From NCBI RefSeq assembly GCF_030272615.1, contig NC_081413.1:184125451-184185450 (forward strand): 60,000 nucleotides of DNA, in the 5' to 3' direction. A program made the position numbers and the translations under genes. This stretch comes from Cryptomeria japonica. Lineage: Eukaryota > Streptophyta > Pinopsida > Cupressales > Cupressaceae. The notes beneath the pieces were generated by a model. The model searched no databases and was not told where the DNA came from. It was given only the letters and a program-made list of their open reading frames with translations. The stretch's first letter is position 1; the number at the start of each line of letters is the position of its first letter. This document shows positions 47,328 to 59,281 of the stretch, piece by piece.

Positions 47328-49403
47328 TCACCAATAATCTCCACAAGAACATTGTCCTTGCTTGAAATGATGGAACCGGTTTGCATCTCTCACCACTATT
47401 TCTCTTGCAACTAGCCTGGAGATAAACTTGATTTCAGTGTGGCAGTCAACACATACTCTAAGGTTTTTGACAACTCTGATGGTTGTTTCAACAGACATGT
47501 TTAACAATCCAAATGCAATTGCCAACTTCTCACTATGGTGGCGAAGGAACAATTCTTTTTCTTCCTCCACCACATCATTCAGTACATTTCTGGAATCTAG
47601 AAAATACCCTGCCTCCTTCATCTTCCAAGACAATTCCTCCAACTTTGCATGGATCTCCTGTGTTTGTGGGTGTGATCTGCCTCCTGCACAAAAAACATGT
47701 ACAATTTTATGGACTTCAATCCAACTACATCCAGGTAACTTTTTTATTCCTCTATCTGCAATCAATCTCCTTAATCTTTGGACATCACCCCATCTGCCCA
47801 GTTCTGCGTAGATGTTTGACAGAAGAACATACGGTGCAGCAGTTTTAGGGTTCAGCTCAGTAAGGAGAGTTGCTGTAAATACTCCAAGGCCTATATTCTT
47901 GTGTGATTTACAAGCACTAAGCAAACACATCCACACAACCACCACAATCTTGATTGGCATTTTGATGATAAATCTTAGAGCTTCCCCAAGAAAGCCAGCA
48001 CGGCCAAGAAGGTCAACCATGCATACATAATGCCCCGTTGCAGGTGTAATACAATGAAAGCCATCCATGTCATTTAAGTATTTACAGCCCTCCGCCACTG
48101 AACCTGCATGACTGCATGCATATAACACACAAACGAAGCTTAAGTGGTTAGGGTGTGTTCCACACTGCTTCATTAGTTCAAAGAGTTCGATAGCATCTTT
48201 GCTAAAGCCATGCATTGCATATCCTGCAATCATCGCATTCCATGAGACCACATCTCGTTTAGACATTTTATCAAATAGTTTACGAGCCTTATGTATGTTT
48301 CCACATTTTGCATACATGTCAACCAGGGCACTTGTAACTACAACATTTGGCAAAAATCCGCTTTCAATTATGCTTTGATGGATATGCATACCCTGCTGCA
48401 AAGCTCCTATTTTGGCACAGGCTGGGAGAATGCTGGCAAAGGTGAATTGATCCGGTTGGACACCATCCAGTTGCATTTGTTTGAACAACTCCATGGCTTT
48501 CTCAACAAACCCATTATGTGCATAGCCTGAAATCATTGCAGTCCATGTTACAACATTTCTTCGAGGCATTTCCTTAAAAAACTTTAAAGCCTCGTCAAGG
48601 ACACCATTTTCTGCATATCCTACAATCATGGCAGTCCATGAAACCACATCTCGTCGAGGCATTTCGTCAAAAATCCTTAAAGCCTCATCAAGAACGCCAT
48701 TTTTTGCGTATCCTGCAATCATTGCATTCCACGAGACCGCATCTCGTTGAGACATTTTGTCAAACAGTTCACGTGCCTTCTGTATGCTTCCACATTTCGC
48801 ATACATGTCAACCAGGGCACTCTCAACTACAACATCCAAGGAAAACCCGTTTTTAATTATACCTCTATGAATCTCCATACCCTGTTCCAAAGCTCCCATT
48901 TTGGCGCAGGCTGGGAGAATACTGGCAAAGGTGAACTCATCTGGATTGACACCTGTTCGTTTCATAAGGTGAAACAATGTCAATGCCTCATGAGAATACC
49001 CGTATTTTCGGTAAGCTGCAATCATGGCATTCCATGAGCAGCCGTCTCGTTTTGTCATTTTGTCAAACACTTTACGAGCGTCAACGAAACTACCGCACTT
49101 GACATACACATTGATAAGCTCATTCTGTAAATATGTCAGTGTAGCAGATGCAAACCCCCTGTGAGCGATGAGAAAGTGAATTTGCGTACGCTGTGACAGA
49201 AAATTCTTGTCAATGCAGGTGTACAATAGTCGAAAATAGTTACAAGGGTATGTGAGAGGTTTTTGTTTAGTAGGCACTCTGTGTAATGGCACTGTATGAT
49301 TGCTACTCAATCTGATTCTACTTCCAGTACAGTGATAACCAAACGCCACAATCGTGTTCGTCCTCAAACATGATATCAAACCCATTAATTCATTTCTATG
49401 CAC
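47328..49403 (-). CDS. PPR protein with DYW deaminase domain (691 aa)
   Basis: Intron-less, intact gene for a plant organelle C-to-U RNA editing factor. Residues 1-90 are basic and rich in Ser, Thr and Arg, compatible with an organelle transit peptide. Motif order: S, P, L, S, then two S motifs (AVSWNAMIAGYAKNG.., VVSWTAMIVGYAENG..), P, L, S, P, L2, S2, E1, E2 with PGCSWIEV, E+ and a full DYW domain. Deaminase residues are present: HSEK (His623, Glu625) and CVDC (651-654) for catalysis and zinc, and the C-terminal zinc site CSC before the terminal DYW, followed by TGA. The length is usual for the family. The start is the first Met upstream of the transit-like region. The target RNA is unknown. 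Confidence 0.95.
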   Translation of the reverse strand: MHRNELMGLISCLRTNTIVAFGYHCTGSRIRLSSNHTVPLHRVPTKQKPLTYPCNYFRLLYTCIDKNFLSQRTQIHFLIAHRGFASATLTYLQNELINVYVKCGSFVDARKVFDKMTKRDGCSWNAMIAAYRKYGYSHEALTLFHLMKRTGVNPDEFTFASILPACAKMGALEQGMEIHRGIIKNGFSLDVVVESALVDMYAKCGSIQKARELFDKMSQRDAVSWNAMIAGYAKNGVLDEALRIFDEMPRRDVVSWTAMIVGYAENGVLDEALKFFKEMPRRNVVTWTAMISGYAHNGFVEKAMELFKQMQLDGVQPDQFTFASILPACAKIGALQQGMHIHQSIIESGFLPNVVVTSALVDMYAKCGNIHKARKLFDKMSKRDVVSWNAMIAGYAMHGFSKDAIELFELMKQCGTHPNHLSFVCVLYACSHAGSVAEGCKYLNDMDGFHCITPATGHYVCMVDLLGRAGFLGEALRFIIKMPIKIVVVVWMCLLSACKSHKNIGLGVFTATLLTELNPKTAAPYVLLSNIYAELGRWGDVQRLRRLIADRGIKKLPGCSWIEVHKIVHVFCAGGRSHPQTQEIHAKLEELSWKMKEAGYFLDSRNVLNDVVEEEKELFLRHHSEKLAIAFGLLNMSVETTIRVVKNLRVCVDCHTEIKFISRLVAREIVVRDANRFHHFKQGQCSCGDYW

Positions 49404-51343
49404 CCAACACTATACTGATTTCCATTTTGTCATGGCTAAGAACATCAGAAAGTTAGAAGTGGCCTTCCCTGCAGAGCAAGCACTTCAGACTTTCCTCTAT
49501 TTAGATTTTTAAACCCATTTAAGTTTAGTGTATGAAAATGATTCCTTAGCCATTTGTTAACTTCGCTTTCACAAGTTTTGCTGCTTCTTTTTATGAACAT
49601 AAGGAGTAGAATTGTGCTAAGTTTAAATAGTAACCAGGTTGGATGTTATTTTCGAGGTATAATTTCAAAGAGTTTTGGAAAGGATTTCAATTCTTTTACA
49701 AAGCTACAAAATAGATGGGATGACTAACACTAAATGAGTTTAAAATAGTGTGGTTAAATTAAAGTCGATAAAACAAATAACATAATAAGAATTTTAATTT
49801 TGGGTGAAAAAAAAAAAATCAAATTGTCAAAAAGACACAAAATCAAAAGATGAAACCAAAACAGTTCTAGACTTGATACTAGACAAATGCACATCCTTCA
49901 TCTTTGTGTGCGAGTTAAAGACAAATTTTGTGTTGGTGATCGAAGTTGTAGATTACAAATCCCTAAGGCTTGATAATCTCCCAAGTGCCAAGGGTGTCAA
50001 CCTAGGAAGATTACCACAAACCTATATTCAAGTTGGCCAACTTAGGACCAATTGTTGAGGTGGGCAAGACCTCCTTCATTTATGGTTTTGCAAGACCAAG
50101 ATGAATTTCCCTAGGGTGTTGGATTGGTTAATGAAATTATGATTGAACACTTCCTTACAACAAACTATACCCAATGAACTATGTATCCCGTCGCAATATA
50201 CATATGTTCTAGTATGGATAGGCAACCTAATTAACACCTTATTAAACAAATGATTTTCCATACAAGTTTGTGAGAATGTATTTTATGATAATCCCTTATG
50301 CTATTATATACATTTAGAAATGGTAATTGGAACAAACACACAAATACAAGCGAAAAAGATGTGTAAATTGATGTATTTTGAGTGTGTTAAGGATGATGGA
50401 GGGAGAAAGACAATCACAAACTAGTGACTTTATTCATTGGGCAACATAGTCTCTAAATTTAATCAAACACGTAACAACTGAAACCGAGATAATTTTTTAA
50501 TCAAAACAGGTCATAAAAGACTATGCCTTTTAAAATACACAAGCAAAAGCTTGGCTCTGCACATTCATTCAAAAAATAATAAATAGTTTTAGAATATTAA
50601 GTGATTCTACTTAGTCATCCATGAACAAGCGTGTACACTTCCTTTATTATGTTGAAAAGATACCACATAAAGGCTTTGTAACGATTTTATAGACTTTTGG
50701 TTGACCAAATAAACAACAATATATCCAAAAATTTATACCATATACACAAGAAGGCACTCTGAAAGCAACATTTCTCCCTTTGGGAAGAAGATAGACCAAA
50801 AACAAATGTAAGAATGCTTCCCTTTCCAGATAGGAATTAGTAGTGTGAAGAATCCATATGAATGAAAATTGTGTCTTTAAAAGTTGTTCATGTGTTGTCA
50901 AGTTCTTGGTAGAAGATGATGCCACAATCCAATTAGGTACATGCCTAATTAAAATTGAAGGTGACAGAAGTGCTACTTGATCTTGAATAAGATCCAAAGA
51001 TGAAGATGATATGACAATATTTGTGTCATGATTGTTGAATTTATAGCTGCGATAGAAGATCTTCATTGTCCTTTATTTAATTTGTGACTTCAATTATTGT
51101 TTGTTGTCGGTGAGATGGTTATGAAGATTTTGGTGAATTATCATTGTAGTTGTCGATGACTCTTCCTCTCCACCGTGGAATCTCTTGATGTCTCTGTCGG
51201 TGACTATTCCTCTCCACCGTGGAGTCTTTTCATTCCTTTGTCGATGTATCTTCCCCTTCATCGTGGAGTCTCTTCATTTTGTAATTCATTTCTTTATATT
51301 CTTCGCTCCTTCAGTTTCGTGGTCTTCTTCCTCTTTAGCAGAT
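49404..51343. other. Upstream of PPR-DYW and spacer
   Basis: No gene recognised. The frames at 49804-50058 and 50647-51066 lack known motifs. See the 44-bp triple repeat at 51151. Confidence 0.5.
51151..51281 (+). repeat. Three tandem 44-bp units
   Basis: Units start at 51151, 51195 and 51239, each with TGTCGRTG, then TTCCYCTYCAYCGTGGARTCTC. Confidence 0.85.
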
Positions 51344-51375
51344 TGTTAAGATATATTAGTGGCTTCTCATTATGA

Positions 51376-51633
51376 GAGCAAGTTGAGAATATTGTGTATG
51401 TGTAGTCTGACATATCAGTTATATTATATGTTTTCTATGTTCAAAGTTTTTAGTCTTATGAGATGTATCATTTGATTTCATTGTCATGGTTGATTTGTAG
51501 AGAAGAGCAAGTTGAGAATATTGTGTATGTGTAGTTTGACAAATCAGTTATATTATATGTTTTCTGTGTTCAAAGTTTTTTGTCTTATGTGATGTATCAT
51601 TTGACTTCATTGTCATGGTTGATTTGTAGAGAA
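51376..51633 (+). repeat. Tandem duplication, unit 129 bp
   Basis: 51376-51504 and 51505-51633, about 94 % alike, each beginning GAGCAAGTTGAGAATATTG and ending TTGATTTGTAGAGAA. It lies within the inferred split LTR. Confidence 0.9.
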
Positions 51634-51701
51634 TCAAACTTATCTTATTGTGATTGATAGTAATATGAAACTATCATCAGTTGTATTCATTTTTAGAGAT
51701 A

Positions 51702-51706
51702 TAATA
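51702..51706 (+). repeat. Target-site duplication, left (minus-strand copia)
   Basis: TAATA, repeated at 59061-59065. Confidence 0.8.
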
Positions 51707-53128
51707 TGATGGTATGATGAAAGAATAAGTATCCGGTAGAATACTGAGAGCAGGGGGTGAATCAGTGTATTGAAAAATTGATACAAAGTTCCCAGTCTCA
51801 AACTCAGTCACACAAAGTAAACATATCTCAGTCAAGATCTATATTTATAAGAATACTTGACATCAACCGGTTTAACTGTTATGACAACTTAACAGTAAAC
51901 AACTTCAATCTTGTAAACATCAAAAATGCTTAATCATAACTCAACATATTCATCTTTCAATGCTTCTACATATCATTTCTTATCAAAAGTTAACCAAATC
52001 AACAAATAAGATCATAACTACAAAAGCATTCACCACATGACACAAATGTTTATACGTGGAAAACCCAAATAGGTAAAAACCACGGTGAGATGAGACTCAC
52101 AAGGATAGCTATCTGAACTCTTCTGAAGTTCGCCTTGTTAGGAGCCAAGCCTGTTAAAGCTTTACGATAAGTCATGTTAAGAACTAATTCCGGTTAGGAA
52201 TCACCCGGTTAAGGGATTTACAAATATGCCTTGATTAAAAGCACAATACCCTGTTAGGAGTAACCTTGCTAGAGGATTTAAGAATCCAAGCTAATGGACC
52301 ACCTTGTTAGAGGATTTAATGAGTAACCAAGCTTGTTAGAGCTTACCCGGTTAAGGGATTTCACTATTGCTGTAATTGTTATAAAACAACAGGTTTTCTT
52401 GATCTGTCTGAGTAGCACTACATTTGCTGGATAAGATCCTTCTAAGCTTCAATCTGCCTTCACTCAAAGTACAAATCCATTCACTGGTTAGGCAACTACA
52501 CACTCAATAGGTTTCTATCAATCTTGCCAACAACCTTTACAAACAACTTCATTGACCTTAAATTCAAATCGGTTAGGTCGGTAACACAACAAAAACCTAA
52601 TTCTCATCATCGAGATTACAAACAAGTCAGTACAATCTTGACCGTTAGAAATCATGACAATCTCTTCACATTCCTCAAGAAAATTCCAACTGCTCCATGA
52701 TCACCTCTTCATCGGACTTTGTAACTCATCACATGTTGTGCATTAGATGCAATCCACTTTGCTCCTTCCCTAGACAAAAAACAAATGTGCCAAAACAATT
52801 TGAACTTATCCTTTTACAATGATCACATGTGTCTTCATCATTACCGCTTATCAGATAATAAACCAACAAACTTGATTAGTTAGGGTTTAACAACTGATAG
52901 GGTTTACCAGTTACATTGCTTAGAAAGGTTTAACCCTTTACACCGGTTCACCGGTACAACTCACAAATTTTACATACCGGTTTACAACATCTTCCACAAA
53001 TCTCTTCTTACCGGTTATTAGCCAATATAAAAAACAACAATATCAACAATAACATGAATACCATTACCGGTTCAATTGACATCAATGACAACATATCATT
53101 AATGCAATCTCTAAACAAAATGCCAACA
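51707..53128 (-). repeat. 3' LTR (minus-strand copia)
   Basis: 1422 bp. On the minus strand it runs TGTTGGCATTTTG to ATACCATCA. It contains many CCGGTTNA words (for example ACCGGTTTA, CACCGGTTCACCGG). Confidence 0.92.
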
Positions 53129-53140
53129 ATCTCCCCCTTT
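53129..53140 (-). promoter_or_regulatory. Polypurine tract (minus-strand copia)
   Basis: AAAGGGGGAGAT on the minus strand, directly before the LTR start TGTTGG. Confidence 0.88.
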
Positions 53141-53462
53141 GGCATTGATGGCAATACAAATATCAATGCCTCTGATTGCTGTTGAGATTGGTGAATAGGA
53201 ATCTTGGTTTACATTACCAAGTATTCACTTTGCTGCTATCTGTCTTTAGCCTGCAACTGGTTCACCTAATCAGACACATAATTCTTCTCCCCCTTTGATA
53301 GCAATGCCAAAGTGAAAGTAAAAAGAAAATGTAATTCTGCTTTCACCGTCCATCAACATCATTCTGCAACTTGATGCTCCCCCTGTGGAATACATCCACT
53401 TCTTCATCAATCCATGTAAAATTCTGCAAGTGGTCCAGGGACTGATGCAATCAACATCATGC

Positions 53463-55014
53463 TCAACTAACTTCATGAAGAGGGACAACCCCCAATTGAC
53501 TTTTAAGATACTCGAAAGTGGTCTTAGGTAGAAGTTTGGTAAAGATATCTACAAGATCCTCCTTGGTAGAAACATGCTCTAAGATAACATCTTTACTTTG
53601 AAATTTTTCCCTCAAGAAGTGATATTTCAATTCAATGTGCTTAGTCCTTGCGTGCAAAACAAGATTTTTTGAAATGTTTATTGCACTTGTATTATCACAC
53701 AAAATCTTTCTTGGTTTTGAGATTTCCATCTTCAAACCTTCCAAAATGTGTCTCATCCACATAGCTTGTGTGCAATTCATATAAGCTACTACATACTAAG
53801 CTTCAGCAGTAGATTGTGAGGTACAAATCTTCTTTTTACTACTCCATGAAAATAGCCTTCCTCCTAGAAAGAATGCTCCACCGGTAGTACTTTTCGGGTC
53901 ATCAATATTTCCTGCCCAATCAGCATCTGTGTATGCTTTCAAATCAAAATTTCCATCATAAGGATACCATAACCCATAGTCAACAGTACCTTTCAGATAT
54001 CTAAAAATTCTTTTGGTTGCCATTAGATGTGCCTCCTTTGGATTCTTCTGAAATCTAGCAACAATACCAATTGCATGAGCAAATATCCGGTCAACTGTGA
54101 ACAACATAGTGTAATTTGCCAATCATTGACCTGTATTCCTTTTCATCTACAGACTTAGATGCATCTTCCTTGGACAATTTACAACCTGTAACCATTGGAG
54201 TTCCAACTGGTTTACAATCACTCATACCAAAAGTCTTCAAAACCTCTTTCACATACTTGGATTGAGTAATGAAAATACCATTCTTCATCTGCTGTATCTG
54301 TAAGCCTATGAAATTTTTTATTTCCCCTACTAATGAAATCTCAAATTCATTCTTCATTTCATCTGCAAAACAATTACTCATGTCATCATTACCTTCAAAT
54401 ATAACATCATCAACAAATACTTCACTAACCAGTATTTCATCTCCTTCAGACTTGAGATAAATATTGTTGTCATCACTGGTTCTAGCAAAGCCTATCTTCA
54501 TCAGATGAGTATGAAGTTGTTCATACCATGCTCTGGGTGTCTGCTTTAATCCATACAAATCTTTATGCAATTTGCATACCATGTCTTCCTTTTCTGTCAA
54601 TGCATAACCACCAGGCTGCTCTATATAAACCTCTTCTTCCAGTATCACATTCAAAAAAGTAGACTTGACATCCATCTGGTATACCTTGAACTTCATACGA
54701 GCTGCAAATGCAAGCAATGTTCTGACACCTTCCAGTCTTGCTACTGGTGCAAAATTTTCTCCATAATCCTCTCCTTCTTCTTGCGCATAACCTTTGCATA
54801 CTAATATTGCCTTGTTGCGAATTAAAACACCATCTTCATTTAACTTGTTTCTAAACACCCATTTAGTACCTATAACATTCTTATTTACCGGTTGGGGTAC
54901 CAGGGTCCAAGTGTTGTTTTTCTCAATTTGATCCAACTCCTCCTCCATAGCTTTCACCCAATGATCATCACCAAATGCCTCCTTAGCACTTCTAGGTTCA
55001 AAGGTGGAGATCAT
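53463..55014 (-). pseudogene. copia reverse transcriptase and RNase H, broken
   Basis: [58 protein letters not shown] and LHKDLYGLKQTPRAWYEQL. The catalytic box is FVDD (SEVFVDDVIFEGN), where YVDD is usual. After a frameshift near 54110 come the connection and RNase H: HLMATKRIFRYLKGT, TDADWAGNIDDPKST, TSQSTAEA*Y (TAG at 53796), CDNTSAINISKN and ARTKHIELKYHFLRE. It ends at 53463. Apart from the shift and one stop, this part is intact. Confidence 0.93.
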
Positions 55015-55074
55015 GCAAGGGTTCTCTCTTATTCTCCTTCTAGTTAGTACACCGACATCCTTATCTCCAATTAT

Positions 55075-56605
55075 CTATTCAGGACTATGATTCAGTCTCA
55101 CATACCTAGGAATAACATGATCATTCTCTTCAGGTTCAGCTTCCTCATTATCATCTTTCTCTGAATTTATTTGTTCTGGTTGAACAAGTACATCAGGATT
55201 TGCTTTACCAGTTTCTGATTTAACAGTTTCAGGTTCTAAAAGCAAAATGCAAGGATCTTCATCCTTCTTCTCATAAATGGTTCCTTCTAAAACTTCAGGA
55301 CATTCATCTACACGAACATCAACACTCTCAACAATTTTCTGTGTCTGGTTGTTGAAGCATTTATAGGCCTTACTCTTGTTGGAATAGCGAAGAAATATGC
55401 CTTCATCACTCTTAGCTTCAAACTTGCTTATGTAATCACCTCTTTTAATAAAACATTTGCTTCCAAATATCTTAAAATAGCTAACATCGGGTGATCTCCC
55501 ATACCAATATTCATATGGGGTCTTGTCCTTACCTCTTTTCACTAGAACTCAGTTCATTGTGTAAACAGTTGTACTTACAACTTCTTTCCAAATTTTTTTT
55601 GCTACACCTCCTTGTATCGACATATTCCTAGTAGCTTCAACCACTGACCGATTGTTTCTCTCTGCTATACCATTCTGTTGTGGTGTCCTTGGTGCAGAAA
55701 GTTGTCGCTTGATACCATTATCATCACAATACTTAGTGAACTCCATAGAAGTGAATTCACCACCTTGATCTGTTCTAAAACATTTTATCTTTTTTGCCAC
55801 TCTCTTTCTCAGCTAAGGCTCTGAATGCCTTGAATTTACCAAAAGCTTCATTCTTATCCTTCAAGAATGTGTCCCACATCATCCTTGAACAATCATCAGT
55901 GAAGATCATGAATTATATGTTACCTTGAATGCTTCTTGTTCTTATTAGTCCACATAGATCTGTATGAACCAAATCTAACAAGCGCTCTATTGAGAAGGAA
56001 TTTCTCTTAAAAGTTGAAGAAGTCATCTTTCCTAGTTGACATTCTTTACAAAGAGCATTAACCGGTTTATCTAGCCGAGGAAAACCTCTTACTATCTTAG
56101 ACTTGCTTATTTTAACAATATTGTCAAAATTTATATGACAAAATCTCTTCTGCCAAATCTAGCTATCATCTATTTTTCCAATCAAACAGTTGCTAACTTT
56201 AGGATTGAGATGAAATAGATTACCTCTGGTTTGTTTCCCAGTTGCAATCAATTCACCTTTGTTATCAAAGATTTTGCACATTTCATTTCTAAACTCCAGT
56301 GGGTACCCTCTATCATTAAGTTTTGCCACACTTAAAAGATTGTGCTTTAGGCCTTCAACCCAATAGACATCGTCAGCACTACTCTTCCCATTAAGATAAA
56401 TAATTCCCTTACCTTTAACCATACAGAGTGAGTCATTGCCAAATATGACAACACTGCCATCAAATTCCTTCAAGGAAAGAAATTTTCTCCAATCACCGAT
56501 CATGTGATGTGAACAACCAATATCAATGATCCAATCATCAGAGTTATCCATTCTAGATACTAGTACCTTTTGATCTGATATTTCTTCCTTAATAGCTACA
56601 AACAC
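55075..56605 (-). pseudogene. copia protease and integrase, broken
   Basis: The protease site reads WIIDIGCSHHM, where DSGCSHHM is usual; the Ser after the catalytic Asp has become Ile. GNLFHLN, WQKRFCHINFDNIVKI and CKECQLGKM give the zinc-binding HHCC region. The core shows HTDLCG, RTDQGGEF and TPQQNGIAERNNR. Then come TPYEYWYGRSPDVSYFKIFG and an acidic linker. Stops are at 56159 (S*IWQKR, Trp expected), near 55910, 55549 (MN*VLVK, Arg CGA expected) and 55075 (SPE*II, Gln expected), with a frameshift near 55800. Confidence 0.92.
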
Positions 56606-56639
56606 AATATCTTCACTAGCATCATCATCAGATTCTTCA

Positions 56640-57574
56640 TCAGTAATACCACTATCAATAGCTATAAGACAATCTCTCTTGCCTTTACCCTTATACTTCT
56701 TAAATTTGTCTCTCTTGTATTCATTTTCACCATTAGGGCAATTAGCTGCTATATGACCAATCTTGTTGCATGCAAAACATTTTAAAGGTAGCTTACCTCG
56801 ATATTTACCAGTGCCTCGAGGGAGTCATTTTGCCAACAATGCTTCAAGTTCCACTAAGTTGTCTTCATCATCAACATCTCTGCTGGATATAGATTCATAG
56901 CTATGGCCGGTATCTCTACTTCTTCTCACAGATTAGTTAGAGACAGAAGCTCTGAATGTAGATTCTGATTTTTGTACACTGCCATCATAGCCATTTAGTT
57001 CAAAAGTAGCAAGTTTGCCAATAATAGAGTCAAGAGTTACCTTTGTCTTTTCAATGGATTTAAGCTCTTGAATAGCTGCAACTCGGATAGCATAGACCGG
57101 TAGCAGGGTTCTCAGTACCTTACTGATTATTGTGTCATCTTCCACTTTCCCTCCTGCACTCTTTATCTCTCCAACTATCTCTTTAATCCTTTGACCATAT
57201 TGCTTGATATTCTCACCTTCAGACATTCTCATGTCATCAAACTTTCCTCTTAAACTCTCCTCTTTGGCAATCTTAACATGTTCATCACCGCTATAAATCA
57301 CTTCAAGTTTTTGCCACACTTCATATGCAGTCTCAAAACCATGAACATCTACATATTCAACATCAGACAGAGAACTGATAATGGCCTCTAATGCTTGGTG
57401 ATTTTCTTGTTGTTCTTTCTTCTGATCATCAGTCAGGATTCCAGTGGGTGCAATATACTTAGTTCCTATATAATCCCAATAGTGACTACCAAGACTCTTA
57501 ATGTAAATCTTCATTCTGTCACTCCATATTCTATAGTTATCTTTGTTGAACTTCGGACCTTCTTTCTTCATCAT
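56640..57574 (-). pseudogene. copia gag with zinc knuckle, nearly intact
   Basis: MMKKEGPKFNKDNYRIWSDR is a typical plant copia gag start. 213 residues are open to TAA 56933; the frame continues with one more stop to the CCHC knuckle CFACNKIGHIAANC (about 56785-56740) and a Lys-rich tail. It shares one frame with the protease, as in a single gag-pol polyprotein. Confidence 0.92.
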
Positions 57575-57632
57575 GATCTACAAGATATTTTCCTCAAGAT
57601 GTTAGACTTTTAGATTAAGAGGACCTAAGATG

Positions 57633-57643
57633 CTCTGATACCA
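57633..57643 (-). promoter_or_regulatory. Primer binding site (minus-strand copia)
   Basis: TGGTATCAGAG on the minus strand, two bases inside the 5' LTR boundary at 57646. Confidence 0.9.
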
Positions 57644-57645
57644 AT

Positions 57646-59060
57646 TGATGGTATGATGAAAGAATAAGTATCCAATAGAATACTGAGAGGGGGGGTGAGT
57701 CAGTATATTGAAAAATTGATACAAAGTTCCCAATCTCAAACTCAATCACACAAAGTAAACATATCTCAGTCAAGATCAATATTCATAAGAATACTTGACA
57801 TCAACCAGTTTAACTGTTATGACAACTTAATAGTAAACAACTTCAACCTTGTAAACATCAACAATGCTTAATCATAACTCAACATATTCATCTTTCAATG
57901 CTTCTACATATCATGCCTTATCAGAAGTTAACCAAATTAACAAATAAGATCATAACCACAAAAGCATTCACCACTTGACACAAATGTTTATACGTGGAAA
58001 ACCCAAATAGGTAAAAACCATGGTGAGATGAGACTCACAAGGATAGCTATCTGAACTCTTCTGAAGTTCGCCTTATTAGGAGCCAAGCCTGATAAAGCTT
58101 TACAATAAGTCCCGTTAAGAACTAATTTCGGTTAGGAATCACTTGGTTAAGGGATTTACAAATATGCCTTGATGAAAAGCACAATACCCTGTTAGGAGTA
58201 ACCTCGCTGGAGGATTTAAGAATCCAAGCTAATGGACCATCTTGTTAGACGATTTAATGAGTAACCAAGTTCGTTAGAGCTTACCCGGTTAAGGGATTTC
58301 ACTATTGTTGTAATTGTTATGTCTAAGTAGCACTACATTTGCTTGATCAAATCCTTCTAAGCTTCAATCTGCCTTCACTCAAAGTGCAGATCCATTCACT
58401 GATTAGGCAACTACACACTCAACATGTTTCTATCAATCTTGCCAACAACCTTTACAAACAACTTCATCAACCTTAAATACAAATCAGTTAGGTCGATAAC
58501 ACAACAAAAACCTAATTCTCATCATCGAGATTACAAACAAGTCGGTACAATCTTGACTGTTAGAAATCATGACAATCTCTTCACATTCTTCATGAAAATT
58601 CTAATCGCTCCATGATCACCACTTCATTGGACTTTGTAACTCATCGCGCACTGTGCATTAGATGCAATCCACTTTGCTCCTTCCCTAGACAAAAAACAAA
58701 TGTGGCAAAATAATTTGAACTTATCCTTATACAATGATCACATGTGTCTTCATCATTACCGCTTATCAGATAATAAACCAACAAACTTGATTGGTTAGGG
58801 TTTAATAGCTGATAGGGTTTACCAGTTACATTGCTTAGAAAGGTTTAACCCTTTACACCGGTTCACCAGTTCAACTCACAAACTTTACATATTGGTTTAC
58901 AACATCTTCCACAAATCTCTTCTTACCGGTTACTAGCCAATATAAAAAACAACAATATCAACAATAACATGAATACCATTACCAATTCAATTGACTTCAA
59001 TGACAACATATCATTAATGCAATCTCTAAGCAAAATGCCAACAAACTCAAAATGCCAACA
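57646..59060 (-). repeat. 5' LTR (minus-strand copia)
   Basis: 1415 bp. At its outer end the sequence AAAATGCCAACA occurs twice (ending 59043 and 59060), a 17-bp terminal duplication absent from the other LTR. The TSD match (TAATA) places the border at 59060. Confidence 0.9.
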
Positions 59061-59065
59061 TAATA
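59061..59065 (+). repeat. Target-site duplication, right (minus-strand copia)
   Basis: TAATA, identical to 51702-51706. Confidence 0.8.
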
Positions 59066-59193
59066 AAGTTCATTTTTGAGTGGGCTGGGTTTTTCACCCT
59101 TAGGTGGAGGGTTTTCCCAGGATAAGCTCTTGTGTTTGTGTTGTTCATAAGTTTAGTTATCTGTTATCTATTTATTCTGGTTCAAATTTAACA
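59066..59193 (+). repeat. Right part of a split 5' LTR (host copia)
   Basis: Ends TTCAAATTTAACA at the PBS. See 51344-51706 for the left part. Confidence 0.65.
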
Positions 59194-59205
59194 TGGTATT
59201 AGAGC
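59194..59205 (+). promoter_or_regulatory. Primer binding site (decayed) of host copia
   Basis: TGGTATTAGAGC, one C-to-T change from the usual TGGTATCAGAGC. Confidence 0.85.
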
Positions 59206-59281
59206 AGGTTTAGAAGATTGATCCAGAACCAAAATTCTTAAGTTCTTTATTTCTTTCTTTTGTTTGCCTAAGTTATTCATA

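Larger units (their letters stand above)
51344..51706 (+). repeat. Left part of a split 5' LTR (host copia)
   Basis: TGTTAAGATATA opens what looks like an LTR whose other part is 59066-59193, ending AAATTTAACA right before a PBS. Together they make about 491 bp with TGTTAA/TTAACA ends. The minus-strand copia element was inserted between the two parts, duplicating TAATA. The left limit is inferred from the matching terminus only. Confidence 0.5.
51707..59060 (-). mobile_element. Complete Ty1-copia retrotransposon (minus strand, non-functional)
   Basis: 7.35 kb, with long LTRs (1.42 kb each, about 94 % alike in the first 190 bases, mostly transitions), PBS, gag-pol, polypurine tract and 5-bp TSD TAATA. 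The coding part runs from 57574 down to 53463 with roughly nine lesions. It sits inside the 5' LTR of another copia element. Confidence 0.93.

Noticed and set aside
47428-49037. Plus-strand frames inside the PPR-DYW gene
   Set aside because: They are antisense shadows of the repeats of the real gene.
50647-51066. 139-codon minus-strand frame
   Set aside because: No motif, no paralogue in the window and no coding-like composition that I could recognise.
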